64,000 nucleotides of DNA, from positions 60,368 to 124,367 of the forward strand of contig JAGBBX010000015.1 in NCBI GenBank assembly GCA_017938245.1, read 5' to 3'. The notes under the pieces are model-generated. The model worked only from the letters and a program-made list of their open reading frames with translations. It did no database searches and was not told the origin of the DNA. How positions within the stretch are numbered: position 1 is the stretch's first letter; every line of letters begins with the position of its first letter. The position numbers and the translations under genes are program-made. Origin of the DNA: Bacteroidaceae bacterium. Its GTDB lineage: Bacteria; Bacteroidota; Bacteroidia; Bacteroidales; Bacteroidaceae. Shown one piece after another: positions 18,490-28,022 of this stretch.

Positions 18490-18530
18490 TAATCCCTCCG
18501 GTCTGTTTCTTGTATGTAACGCAGAAACAC

Positions 18531-19457
18531 CTACTCATATAGTTTACCTTGCCAGGTATTGCGCTCACGCATACGGCGCTTGACCATCTCGACAAGTTCG
18601 TGGTTCTTTATTCCCCAATCGGGTGCAATAAGAAGTTCTTTTGGCGACGACGAAGCAAAGCGCTCGAGCACAATATCGGGGCGCAGACGCTCTATAAAAT
18701 CGACAACCGTCCCTATATATTCATCAATCGAAAATAGCGAAAAATCCTGCGGGGTTTCTTCAAATTCCTTTGCCATACGTGTACCTCTTATCAGCTGCAA
18801 CTGATGCAACTTGAGCGTTGTCAGCGGCAAGCGAGAGATAATCGTCGCCTGCTCAACCAGCATTGTACGCGACTCACCAGGCAATCCCAAGATAAAATGT
18901 GCACCAACCCTGATGCCACGTGCTGCCGTACGCTCTACGGCATCAATGGCAGTAGCATAATCGTGCCCCCGGTTTATTCGCAGCAGTGTTGTATCATTGG
19001 TACTCTCGATGCCATACTCCACTATCACAAAAGTACGTTCAGCTAATTCGGAAAGATAATCGAGAAGCTCGTCGGAGACACAATCGGGACGCGTTCCGAT
19101 AACAATTCCCACCGTACCCTCTACCGCCAATGCCTCCTCGTATAGAGCCGCTAATTTATCGATAGAAGCATACGTATTTGTATATGCCTGAAAATAGGCA
19201 ATATATTTCATCTGCGGATACTTGTGAGCAAAAAATTTTATTCCCTCGCGCATCTGCTCGACAATAGGACGATTGCGATGACAAAAAGCAGGACTGAATG
19301 TCTGATTATTGCAGTAAGTACATCCTCCCCTGCCAAGCGTCCCGTCGCGATTGGGACAAGTGAAACCACCATCAAGGGTTATCTTTTGCACTTTACAACC
19401 TAAACAGTCACGCAGGAAAGAGCTAAAATCGTTATAATAGAAACGAGTATCGGACAT
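18531..19457 (-). CDS. TIGR01212 family radical SAM protein (YhcC-like)
   Basis: A 308-residue radical SAM enzyme. Its cysteine motif is in TCPNRDGTLGRGGCTYCNNQ, the spacing typical of the TIGR01212/YhcC group and not the plain CX3CX2C. The SAM-domain features EYGIESTNDTTLLRINRGH and HFILGLPGESR follow. The substrate is unknown. The N-terminal YNDFSSFLRDCLGCKVQKI fits the family. It is monocistronic and convergent with miaA. Confidence 0.88.
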   Translation of the reverse strand: MSDTRFYYNDFSSFLRDCLGCKVQKITLDGGFTCPNRDGTLGRGGCTYCNNQTFSPAFCHRNRPIVEQMREGIKFFAHKYPQMKYIAYFQAYTNTYASIDKLAALYEEALAVEGTVGIVIGTRPDCVSDELLDYLSELAERTFVIVEYGIESTNDTTLLRINRGHDYATAIDAVERTAARGIRVGAHFILGLPGESRTMLVEQATIISRLPLTTLKLHQLQLIRGTRMAKEFEETPQDFSLFSIDEYIGTVVDFIERLRPDIVLERFASSSPKELLIAPDWGIKNHELVEMVKRRMRERNTWQGKLYE

Positions 19458-19596
19458 TGCTGAATTTTAGGAGTTTCTTATCTGCCACGAAGATACGAAA
19501 AATAGCAATCACAAACCCAAGAAGCTGCTCATATATTTTGTAAAGACAACAATAAGTTGTAAATTCGCAGTTATAAAAACCATTAAAACAAAAAAA

Positions 19597-20097
19597 ATGA
19601 GTACAACGATATATTTGGTGAGACACGGCGAGACCGAGGAGAATGCTCGCGGTGTTTTTCAGGGACAGACACCCGGAACACTCTCGAAACTTGGCATTGA
19701 GCAAGCTATTGCAGCACGCCCCGCCGTTGCTGCATTGCAATTTGACGCTGTTCTGTGCAGCGACCTTAAACGCTGCCTTGACACAGCAAACATTATTCTC
19801 GAGGGCATCGATTGCGAGATAATAAAAGAGCCGCTGCTACGCGAGAGAGACCTGGGCAATCTTGCGGGAACACCCATAAAAGGAGCAACACTTAACGAGA
19901 CAGTTGAGACCGAAGATTCGATGAAGATACGTGCACGTAAATTCATAGAGAAGGTACAAAAAGAGTATCCCGACAAGAAGATACTTGCATTCAGTCACGG
20001 ATTCCTCACCCGAATAATGGAGGCCGAGATAAAGGGAGTAACTCATCGCGACGTTACTCTTATGGATAACTGCGAGATAAGGGAATTTATCGTATAA
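19597..20097 (+). CDS. Histidine phosphatase superfamily protein (phosphoglycerate mutase-like)
   Basis: A 166-residue protein with the phosphohistidine motif RHGETEEN at residues 9-16, second-site Arg in CSDLKRCLDTA, Glu in LLRERDLGNLAG and the C-terminal His in AFSHGFLTR near residue 131. These are the four conserved positions of the superfamily. The short length suggests a phosphatase (CobC, SixA or PhoE-like) and not a glycolytic mutase. Substrate unknown. Its stop codon shares one base with the nth start (TAATG), so the two are coupled. Confidence 0.85.
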   Translation: MSTTIYLVRHGETEENARGVFQGQTPGTLSKLGIEQAIAARPAVAALQFDAVLCSDLKRCLDTANIILEGIDCEIIKEPLLRERDLGNLAGTPIKGATLNETVETEDSMKIRARKFIEKVQKEYPDKKILAFSHGFLTRIMEAEIKGVTHRDVTLMDNCEIREFIV

Positions 20098-20756
20098 TGA
20101 AAAAAAGCGAGCTATATAAAAAAGCAATAGAGTATTTCGAGGTAGCAATGCCCGTTGCCGAAACAGAACTTAACTACACCACCCCTTTCGAACTTCTTGT
20201 GGCAGTTATACTATCGGCACAATGCACCGACAAACGAGTGAATATGGTTACCCCCGACCTATTCTGTCGCTACCCCGATGCCGGCGAGCTATCACAGGCA
20301 CACCCCGATGAGGTATTCAACTACATAAAGAGCGTATCGTATCCCAACAACAAAGCAAAGCATCTTGTTGGAATGGCACAGAAACTGTGCAGCGATTTTG
20401 GCGGCGAAGTACCCGATACACTCGAAGAGCTTGTAACACTGCCCGGTGTAGGACGCAAGACCGCCAATGTGATACAATCGGTAGTATGGGGTAAAAGTGC
20501 AATGGCAGTCGACACACACGTCTTTCGTGTGAGTCACCGCATAGGTCTTGTTCCCAAGCGATGCACTACACCCTACAGTGTAGAGATGGAACTTATGAAA
20601 TATATCCCCGAAGGGATTGTGCCCAAAGCGCATCATTGGTTGATACTACACGGGCGCTACGTTTGCAAGGCTCGTACTCCCGAATGCGACAAATGCGGTT
20701 TGACCGAGGTTTGCAAAGAGTATCAGAGACGACAAAAAGCAGTAAAGAAGGAATAA
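20097..20756 (+). CDS. nth: Endonuclease III (DNA glycosylase/AP lyase)
   Basis: A 219-residue base-excision repair enzyme for oxidised pyrimidines. The helix-hairpin-helix LPGVGRKTANVI is near residue 117, with its Lys as catalytic nucleophile, and the catalytic Asp is in AVDTHVFRVSHR near residue 138. Four cysteines at the C-terminus (CKARTPECDKCGLTEVC) give the CX6CX2CX5C iron-sulphur cluster loop. Length fits the family. It overlaps the upstream phosphatase gene by one base. Confidence 0.95.
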   Translation: MKKSELYKKAIEYFEVAMPVAETELNYTTPFELLVAVILSAQCTDKRVNMVTPDLFCRYPDAGELSQAHPDEVFNYIKSVSYPNNKAKHLVGMAQKLCSDFGGEVPDTLEELVTLPGVGRKTANVIQSVVWGKSAMAVDTHVFRVSHRIGLVPKRCTTPYSVEMELMKYIPEGIVPKAHHWLILHGRYVCKARTPECDKCGLTEVCKEYQRRQKAVKKE

Positions 20757-20900
20757 GCTAAAAGTAAGATAGTTAAATCCAAAATAAAAGTTTCTATATA
20801 GAAACGATATAAATTTATGCTGAATTAGAAAACCGTACACAAAAAACATCTTTTTTTTAAAAATAAACAGTTAATTCTGCAATTATTAATTTTTAAATAG

Positions 20901-20908
20901 TATTTTTG
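20901..20908 (+). promoter_or_regulatory. -7 element of the pgk promoter
   Basis: TATTTTTG matches TAnnTTTG exactly, 82 bases before pgk. The -33 region (about 20873-20880, TAATTCTG) is poor. The leader holds a small hairpin, GGCTGC/GCGGCC at about 20919-20936. Confidence 0.5.
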
Positions 20909-20989
20909 TAGCTGTGTAGGCTGCAAGTATGCGGCCTTGTAATTGTGCATAGACAATAACTTATTACTAACTAAAATAATTTAACAATT

Positions 20990-22240
20990 ATGACAATTGA
21001 CAATTTTCAGTTTGCAGGCAAAAAAGCCATCGTTCGCGTAGACTTCAACGTACCTTTGAACGAGGAGGGTAAAATTACCGACGACACACGTATTCGCGGT
21101 GCTCTTCCCACACTGAAGAAAGTACTTGCCGATGGTGGTGCGCTTATCATTATGTCTCATATGGGCAAACCCAAGGGCAAGGTAAACGCTAAGTACTCAT
21201 TGAGCCAGATTGTTGATGCTGTTGCCGAGAAGCTTGGCGTTCCCGTACAGTTTGCTCCCGACTGCGCAAAGGCTGCCGAGGCTGCTGCTGCATTGAAAGC
21301 CGGTGAGGTTCTTATGCTCGAGAACCTTCGTTTCTATCCCGAAGAGGAGGGCAAGCCCGTTGGTATCGACAAGGAGGATCCCGCATACAACGACGCCAAC
21401 AAGGCAATGAAGGAGTCACAGAAGGAGTTTGCAAAGACTCTTGCTTCATACGCCGACTGCTACATCAACGATGCATTTGGTACAGCACACCGTCGTCACG
21501 CATCAACAGCTGTTGTTGCCGATTATTTCGACAACGACCACAAGATGCTCGGTTACCTTATGGAGAAAGAGGTTAAGGCTGTTGATAACATCCTCAAAGA
21601 TATCAAGCGTCCTTTCACCGCTATTATGGGTGGTTCAAAGGTTTCTACAAAGATTGGTATCATCGAGAACCTTATGGACAAGGTTGACAACCTTATCCTT
21701 TGCGGTGGTATGACATATACATTTGCTAAGGCACAGGGTGGTAACATCGGTAACTCAATCGTTGAGGACGATAAGTTGCAGCTTGCCCTCGACATCATCG
21801 AGCAGGCAAAGGCAAAGGGTGTAAACCTCGTTCTTGCCAAGGATTGCGTTGCTGCCGATGCTTTCTCTAACGACGCTAACACTCAGGTTTGCCCTGCCGG
21901 TGCTATTCCCGAGGGTTGGGAGGGTCTTGATGCAGGTCCCGATGCACAGAAGGCATTTGCTGCTGCTATCGAGAGCGCTAAGACAATTCTTTGGAATGGT
22001 CCCGCAGGTGTATTCGAGTTCGATAATTTCACAGCCGGTTCACGTGCCATTGCCGAGGCTATTGCTAAGGCTACAGCAAACGGTGCATTCTCACTCATTG
22101 GTGGTGGCGACTCTGTTGCTTGCATCAACAAGTTTGGTATGGCCGAGCAGGTTTCTTACATCTCAACAGGTGGTGGTGCTCTTCTCGAGGCTATCGAGGG
22201 TAAGGTACTTCCCGGTGTTGCAGCTGTTAAGGGCGAATAA
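20990..22240 (+). CDS. pgk: Phosphoglycerate kinase
   Basis: A 416-residue glycolytic kinase. The substrate-binding motif [15 protein letters not shown] is near residue 16, the basic patch SHMGKPKGK near residue 55, [12 protein letters not shown] near residue 160, and the ATP-binding Gly motif GGGDSVA near residue 372. Codon choice is narrow (GAG, CGT, GGT, AAG-rich), as expected for a highly expressed gene, and differs from the neighbours. Start at ATG 20990 follows an A-rich leader. A strong terminator follows. Confidence 0.97.
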   Translation: MTIDNFQFAGKKAIVRVDFNVPLNEEGKITDDTRIRGALPTLKKVLADGGALIIMSHMGKPKGKVNAKYSLSQIVDAVAEKLGVPVQFAPDCAKAAEAAAALKAGEVLMLENLRFYPEEEGKPVGIDKEDPAYNDANKAMKESQKEFAKTLASYADCYINDAFGTAHRRHASTAVVADYFDNDHKMLGYLMEKEVKAVDNILKDIKRPFTAIMGGSKVSTKIGIIENLMDKVDNLILCGGMTYTFAKAQGGNIGNSIVEDDKLQLALDIIEQAKAKGVNLVLAKDCVAADAFSNDANTQVCPAGAIPEGWEGLDAGPDAQKAFAAAIESAKTILWNGPAGVFEFDNFTAGSRAIAEAIAKATANGAFSLIGGGDSVACINKFGMAEQVSYISTGGGALLEAIEGKVLPGVAAVKGE

Positions 22241-22266
22241 TTTTCCGGAAGAAAAAATATCTTTAT

Positions 22267-22295
22267 CGCGGGGACGACTTTTGGCCGTCCCCGCG
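22267..22295 (+). terminator. Terminator after pgk
   Basis: CGCGGGGACG pairs with CGTCCCCGCG around a 9-base loop and is followed by TGTTT. It begins 27 bases after the pgk stop. Confidence 0.85.
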
Positions 22296-22322
22296 TGTTT
22301 AAAATAGAGTAAGGCATTTAAA

Positions 22323-24536
22323 ATGCGCAAAGAATTATTTGTTATGAGTGATAACCAACTACACGCACAAGTAGAGAATCTCTTATACGAGGGACGCCTT
22401 AAACAAGCAATAAACAAGCTCTCGGGTGTTGTCGGCAGCGACACCGATTGGGAACTATACACACGTTTAATCGAAGCCGAGACTGCCTATCGATATATGC
22501 TCGAATATATGCAACAGGGTATGCCCGACCCCAACCGCGAGGTTCTGTACTGTGAACTGATAGGCCGCTGTCTGATTATAAATGACGAGTACCGATTATT
22601 ACAGCAGGCAATAACAGACAAACATACCCTCTTTGCACAAAAACGCCGTCTCTATCGTGGCGAGATTGCAACCGAAAAGATGCGTATACTCTTGTCCGAG
22701 AACAAAGCAAATTTGAACACCGTGCAGATGAGCCCCTACCCCGAGCGTCGCAGCGCCGAAAGGGAGCTTACGCAACAACACGAACAATTGCTGCAAGAGG
22801 CCTTCTATCGTATACTGACAAAGACCGGCTGGCAGGCTCACAACCGCAAAGAGGTAATAACGTTGCTCAGCGAGAAAGAGATTTCTGTGGCCGACCGCGC
22901 CACACTATTGGGTGCAATAACCCTCGGTCTGTTACAAAACTTCGAACCACAAAAGGCTCTCATTCTTTGCAGCCTATCGACCTGCGATGAGACAATTATT
23001 TCGATACGCGCACTCATTGGACTTATAATAGCACTCACAGCACACACAAAGCGACTTAAATACTACCCCGAACTTATACAAGCAGTAGAGACACTACACG
23101 ACACACCCGAGATAATGCGTCGTATAGGCACAATACAAATACAGCTACTTCGCTGTCGCGAGACACAAAAGATAGACCGCAAGATGCGCGAGGAGATTAT
23201 CCCTGCGATGATGAAGAACCCACATCTGCGCAGCGGCGAGAAATTGGGAATGGACATAATAAAAGAGCTTGAAGAGGAGGGACAGAACCCCGAATGGAAG
23301 GCTTGGGTCGAGAAAGACGACATCAAGGACAAACTCGACGAAATGGCAAAATGGCAAATTGAGGGTGCCGACGTATATATGAGTACCTTCTCACAGCTTA
23401 AACGGTTCCCATTCTTCGAGAATATGAGCAATTGGCTACGCCCCTTTGACAAAAGTGTACCACAGATTGCCGAGCTAATGCCCGATGGTTCGGTAAATCG
23501 CCGAACACTGCTCGATGCAATATGCTCGTCTCGTTTCTTCTGCAACAGCGATAAATACTCATTCTGCTTCACATTCGGACAAGTACCACCGGAGCAGCGC
23601 GAAATGTTGATGCAACAGATACCCGAAGCAGCCGAAGATGGTCCCGATACCATTTCAAAGGCACCCAAAGAGCAGGAGAGCGAGACGCTGGGCAACCAAT
23701 ATATACAAGACCTATACCGTTTCTTCAAACTATCGCGTCACAGAAATGAGTTTTCCGACCCATTTACAAAATCGCAGAACCTACTGAGCGAGGAGACGCT
23801 TCGACCACTTATGCAAAACGAAGAAACCATCCTGCACACATTCCACTATCTTGTCGAGAAAGAGTATTTCGGTGAAGCTATAGAAGCAGGACGAATATTG
23901 GAGAGCAAAGAAAACAAGAGCGGATGCGACGCACAGTTCTACCAAAAAATGGGTTACTGCCAACAAAAGGAGTGCAGCTACCGTACAGCCATAGAGAGCT
24001 ACACAAAGGCCGATATTCTACAGCCCGATAGTCTTTGGACAATGCGTCACATTGCACAGTGCTACCGTCTGATAGGCGATTTTGAGAATGCACTGCACTA
24101 CTACATTGCAGCCGAAGAGATTGCTCCCGAAAATCTGACACTGCTGCTGCAGACCGGCGAATGTCTGGCAGTACTGAAGAGATACGACGAAGCCTTTGCC
24201 CGATTCTTTAAAGTAGAGTATCTCGATACCAATTCACAGCGAGCAACAAGAGCCATAGCCTGGTGTTCATTCCTTACAGGCAAAGATGAACAGGCACAAC
24301 GCTACTATGACCGACTTTTACAGCAAGACAAGGTAAGACACGAAGATTACACTAATGCAGCGCACGTAAAATGGATTGTCGGCAATCGCTCTCAAGCAAT
24401 AGAGCTATACAAAAAAGCAGCCTCGATGTGCAGCAAAGAGCAGTTCGAACAACTGATGAAACAAGACGAAAAAGTTCTTATCGAGCGTGGTGCATCGAAA
24501 TTCGAACTTATGTTGCTTAGAGACCTTATAGAGTAA
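22323..24536 (+). CDS. Large TPR-repeat protein
   Basis: A 737-residue, almost wholly helical protein without signal peptide. The C-terminal part (about 530-700) contains tetratricopeptide-like repeats such as GYCQQKECSYRTAIESYTKA, IAQCYRLIGDFENALHYY and TGECLAVLKRYDEAFARF. TPRs bind proteins, so a scaffolding role is inferred. The N-terminal 500 residues are not recognised. A second in-frame ATG at 22344 is equally plausible as start. It stands alone between the pgk terminator and a perfect hairpin at 24542-24582. Confidence 0.8.
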   Translation: MRKELFVMSDNQLHAQVENLLYEGRLKQAINKLSGVVGSDTDWELYTRLIEAETAYRYMLEYMQQGMPDPNREVLYCELIGRCLIINDEYRLLQQAITDKHTLFAQKRRLYRGEIATEKMRILLSENKANLNTVQMSPYPERRSAERELTQQHEQLLQEAFYRILTKTGWQAHNRKEVITLLSEKEISVADRATLLGAITLGLLQNFEPQKALILCSLSTCDETIISIRALIGLIIALTAHTKRLKYYPELIQAVETLHDTPEIMRRIGTIQIQLLRCRETQKIDRKMREEIIPAMMKNPHLRSGEKLGMDIIKELEEEGQNPEWKAWVEKDDIKDKLDEMAKWQIEGADVYMSTFSQLKRFPFFENMSNWLRPFDKSVPQIAELMPDGSVNRRTLLDAICSSRFFCNSDKYSFCFTFGQVPPEQREMLMQQIPEAAEDGPDTISKAPKEQESETLGNQYIQDLYRFFKLSRHRNEFSDPFTKSQNLLSEETLRPLMQNEETILHTFHYLVEKEYFGEAIEAGRILESKENKSGCDAQFYQKMGYCQQKECSYRTAIESYTKADILQPDSLWTMRHIAQCYRLIGDFENALHYYIAAEEIAPENLTLLLQTGECLAVLKRYDEAFARFFKVEYLDTNSQRATRAIAWCSFLTGKDEQAQRYYDRLLQQDKVRHEDYTNAAHVKWIVGNRSQAIELYKKAASMCSKEQFEQLMKQDEKVLIERGASKFELMLLRDLIE

Positions 24537-24541
24537 TTACC

Positions 24542-24582
24542 AATAATAAAACCGTTGAAAAACTTTCAACGGTTTTATTATT
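24542..24582 (+). terminator. Terminator after the TPR gene
   Basis: A perfect 19-base inverted repeat (arms 24542-24560 and 24564-24582) with a 3-base loop and T-rich right arm. It can serve both directions, since the PrsW gene converges on it. Confidence 0.85.
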
Positions 24583-24620
24583 ATCACACAATGGTTTCGA
24601 CTAAAAAGTAGAATTAACAT

Positions 24621-25499
24621 TTACCCCTTACTGTTATCATCGAAATATTTTTTCATTATAAAATCCTCGGCAAGTTCGTCACTATTTTCAGGTTGTTCAC
24701 CATCGGAAATGGGCGAATCAATGAGCATCTCACCACTTGCATCAGAAGAGTAGGCATCTTGTCCTGCCATTGCCTCATCTGAAGAATTCAATACTTCAAA
24801 CTCATTATCATCCTCTTGCAGCTGCTCCTTAATACTATTCAGTGCTCTTTTACGAAGCGATATAAAGAACGCTATAAATAAAATAAACAGAAGAAAACAG
24901 GGCAAATAACTCAGCTGCATCGACATAAGAAACGTATTAAACAGAGTGTGTGCTAAGATAGGAGCCACAAGCACCATACACATATTAAAAACAGATGGAT
25001 TCTTAAACTTTACAAGCGAATAATAATATCCCATCAGCACCCCAAAAAAGAAGTGTCCCGGAACCGATAAAACAGCGCGTACGACACCGGTAGCAACCCA
25101 GGAATCGGCTCCGAAAAGATACATAACATTCTCCAACGCAGCAAATCCAAGCGCCACACAAGAGGCATACACAATACCGTCTACCCTTTCATCAAAATAA
25201 CGGTTTTTACGCACGACAAGCCAAAAGATGAAAAACTTTGCAAACTCCTCGGGCAATGCAGCAGCAAATAGCGATTTTCGGAATGCGCCTAATATTGAGT
25301 CGTAGGTATTGTAATAAAAGTGTAACTCTCCCAACAACAGAGCCAGAATAACAGCTAATACAGCTGAAACCACACCACCGCCAAAAGCTTTCAGCAATTC
25401 ACCGACAGGCTCGGGGCGTTTCTCGTCCCTTTTCCTAATATAAAAGAAAAGTATAACAGCCGGAGCCAATGCCGAAGCAAGAACCAATAGAAATTCCAT
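24621..25499 (-). CDS. PrsW family intramembrane metalloprotease
   Basis: A 292-residue membrane protein with about seven hydrophobic segments in residues 1-215. The glutamate motif EEFAKFF (residues about 84-90), ALENVMYL and PGHFFFGVLMGYY carry the conserved Glu and His positions of PrsW/CPBP-type intramembrane proteases. B. subtilis PrsW cleaves an anti-sigma factor; here the substrate is unknown. The last 75 residues are hydrophilic and acidic with an SSD-rich run. It lies convergent with the TPR gene. Confidence 0.85.
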   Translation of the reverse strand: MEFLLVLASALAPAVILFFYIRKRDEKRPEPVGELLKAFGGGVVSAVLAVILALLLGELHFYYNTYDSILGAFRKSLFAAALPEEFAKFFIFWLVVRKNRYFDERVDGIVYASCVALGFAALENVMYLFGADSWVATGVVRAVLSVPGHFFFGVLMGYYYSLVKFKNPSVFNMCMVLVAPILAHTLFNTFLMSMQLSYLPCFLLFILFIAFFISLRKRALNSIKEQLQEDDNEFEVLNSSDEAMAGQDAYSSDASGEMLIDSPISDGEQPENSDELAEDFIMKKYFDDNSKG

Positions 25500-25652
25500 A
25501 GTAATTTTTTAATGTTTTATGCAAACTTACATAAATTCTTCAATTTTAAAACCTAACTTTAAAAATTATACAGAAATTATATGAAAGTTACTTCATATTT
25601 TCTTCTCAATAGCCACAAGCAGCACTACACAGATAAATATGAATTGCCGAAA

Positions 25653-25684
25653 TTTCTATTTCTCGACAAAAAAGAGTATATTCG
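25653..25684 (+). promoter_or_regulatory. Promoter of the DPP IV gene
   Basis: TTTC at 25653-25656, 20 bases, then TATATTCG at 25677-25684. One base departs from the consensus in each box. The start point would be about 35 bases before the ATG at 25726. Confidence 0.5.
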
Positions 25685-25725
25685 CAAGATATTAGCGACT
25701 AATAAACAATAAACACAAATAAGCT

Positions 25726-27924
25726 ATGAAACGTATTTTTTCACTAATGCTTGCGGCACTTGTGGCTCTTCCGCTGCTTGCCGAAGGCAAATTCACCCTC
25801 TCGGGTGCTATGAGTGCTTTTTGGGCACAACGTTATTCGGCAATAGAACCAATGGCCGATGGTGAACATTTTGCCCGCTTAGGCGGTGGTGGCAAACTGA
25901 TTCTCAAATGCTCTTTCAAGAGCGGCGAGGTTGTAGACACCATCTTTAATGCCGCTACAGCACGCGGATTTGACAACAAGAGCGTACAAGGTTATCAGTT
26001 CTCGCCCGACGAGAGCCTTATCCTCATTCAGACAAACACAAAGAGCATCTACCGTCGCTCTTACACTGCCGACCACTATATTTACTCTCGCAAGAACAAC
26101 AAGGTGGCAGCTCTGTCCGAGAATGGTTCGCAGCAGGTACCCAAATTCTCGCCCGACGGCACAATGATTGCGTTCGTACGCAACAATAATATTTTCATTG
26201 TTAAACTGCTGTTCAACAACAGTGAGTCGCAGATTACCACCGATGGCGAGTTCGGCAAAATTATAAACGGAATACCCGACTGGGTTTACGAAGAGGAGTT
26301 CTCGACAAATTGCTCTTACGATTGGAGTGCCGACAGTAAAGTGCTTGCCTACATACGCTACGACGAGAGCGAGGTAATGAACTATGATATGCCAATGTAT
26401 ATTCCCTCGTCAAACAAAGTAGAATACGACCCATATGTAGCTCCCTACAGCTATAAATATCCCGTTGCAGGTGCGCCTAATTCAAAAGTATCGGTACACA
26501 CATTCGATGTAAAAAGCCGTGTTACACGTCAGCTTAAATTGGAACTTGACGAAGAGAGCTACATTCCCCGTATACGTTTCACCAAGGACCCCGAGACACT
26601 TGCTGTGATTACTCTTAACCGTCATCAGAACACGATGGATATTTTTGCAGCTAACCCCCTCTCGGGAGTATGCAAACGCATCCTTCGCGAGCAGAGCGAC
26701 ACCTATCTTAACGAGGCGACATACGCAAACATTGAGTTTTTTGAGAAGTACCTTGTTCTTCACAGCGAGCGCAGCGGATACAACCATCTATACCTTTATA
26801 CAATAGGTGGCGACTATGTACGTCCCATTACCCAAGGCGACTACGAGGTGACGGGATTCATTGGTTGGGACCAAAAGAAAAACGAGTTTTACTACAAGAG
26901 CAACGAAGGCAGTCCACTGCGCAACAACGCATATAAGATTGACAAGAAGGGTCGCAAGACACGTCTGACAAAGGGCGATGGAACAAACAACCCTATCTTC
27001 AGCACCGGAATGAAATATTTCATTAATACATTCGACAACCTTAACACTCCCCCCATCGTTACCACAAACGACAATAAGGGCAACGTAATAAAGACCCTTA
27101 TCGACAACAACGAACTTAAGACAAAGATGCAGAGTATGCAACTCCCCTCAAAGGAGTTCTTCTCGTTTAACACAAGCGACGGCGTACAGATTAACGGTTG
27201 GATGGTAAAGCCTCACGATTTCGATTCAAACAAGAGATATCCCGTTATTATGTTCCAATATAGCGGTCCCTACTCTCAGGAGGTTAAGGATACCTGGTAC
27301 ACAGGAATGTATCCCGGAGCCGGATTCGAGACATATATGAGCGAGCAGGGCTTTATTATGGTGTGTGTCGATGGACGCGGCACAGGCGGTCGCGGTACCG
27401 AGTTTGGAAAATGCACCTATATGAAGCTTGGTTACTACGAGCCTCGCGACCAGGTTGAGGCAGCAAAATACTTGGGCACACTACCATATATCGATAAGAA
27501 CAACATCGGCATCTGGGGTTGGAGCTTCGGCGGATACAACACTATTATGTCTATGAGCCAGGACGAGGCTGTATTTAAAGCCGGCGTAGCCATTGCAGCA
27601 CCCACAGATTGGCGCTTCTACGACACCGTATACACCGAGCGTTTTATGCGTACACCCAAAGAGAATAAAGAGGGTTACGACCTGGGCTCGGCAGTGGTTC
27701 ACGCCAACGATCTTAACGGCAAGTTGCTTATCATACACGGTACAGCCGACGACAACGTACATTTCCGCAATATGTTGCGTTATGTACACGAGCTTAATCA
27801 GGCCGGTAAGCACGTCGAAATGGCATTATACCCCGATAGCAATCACGGCATCTATTTTGGCAGCAACACACGTATGCACGTATTCGAGCGCCTGAGCCGC
27901 TATTTCATAGAGAACTTGAAATAA
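25726..27924 (+). CDS. Dipeptidyl-peptidase IV (S9B serine peptidase)
   Basis: A 732-residue exported peptidase removing Xaa-Pro dipeptides. A signal peptide covers residues 1-20 (LMLAALVALPLLAEG). A beta-propeller domain spans about 50-480, including the EEEFSTNCSYDWSADSK segment that supplies the double-Glu substrate anchor. The alpha/beta hydrolase domain holds Ser600 in GWSFGGYNT, Asp675 in GTADDNVHF and His707 in SNHGIY, the same order as human DPP IV Ser630/Asp708/His740. It is a single-gene unit ended by a hairpin. Confidence 0.95.
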   Translation: MKRIFSLMLAALVALPLLAEGKFTLSGAMSAFWAQRYSAIEPMADGEHFARLGGGGKLILKCSFKSGEVVDTIFNAATARGFDNKSVQGYQFSPDESLILIQTNTKSIYRRSYTADHYIYSRKNNKVAALSENGSQQVPKFSPDGTMIAFVRNNNIFIVKLLFNNSESQITTDGEFGKIINGIPDWVYEEEFSTNCSYDWSADSKVLAYIRYDESEVMNYDMPMYIPSSNKVEYDPYVAPYSYKYPVAGAPNSKVSVHTFDVKSRVTRQLKLELDEESYIPRIRFTKDPETLAVITLNRHQNTMDIFAANPLSGVCKRILREQSDTYLNEATYANIEFFEKYLVLHSERSGYNHLYLYTIGGDYVRPITQGDYEVTGFIGWDQKKNEFYYKSNEGSPLRNNAYKIDKKGRKTRLTKGDGTNNPIFSTGMKYFINTFDNLNTPPIVTTNDNKGNVIKTLIDNNELKTKMQSMQLPSKEFFSFNTSDGVQINGWMVKPHDFDSNKRYPVIMFQYSGPYSQEVKDTWYTGMYPGAGFETYMSEQGFIMVCVDGRGTGGRGTEFGKCTYMKLGYYEPRDQVEAAKYLGTLPYIDKNNIGIWGWSFGGYNTIMSMSQDEAVFKAGVAIAAPTDWRFYDTVYTERFMRTPKENKEGYDLGSAVVHANDLNGKLLIIHGTADDNVHFRNMLRYVHELNQAGKHVEMALYPDSNHGIYFGSNTRMHVFERLSRYFIENLK

Positions 27925-27949
27925 CCGTATTTCTTAAAATAACTTAAAC

Positions 27950-27994
27950 ACGAGGCTATATCAATACCAACATTGAAATAGCCTCGTATTTTTG
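27950..27994 (+). terminator. Terminator after the DPP IV gene
   Basis: ACGAGGCTAT at 27950-27959 pairs with ATAGCCTCGT at 27978-27987, followed by ATTTTTG. The tail also spells TATTTTTG (27987-27994), a -7-like box that could serve the next gene, though no -33 is at the right distance. Confidence 0.75.
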
Positions 27995-28022
27995 TAAGAA
28001 TATATAAGTTAATAGAAACAAT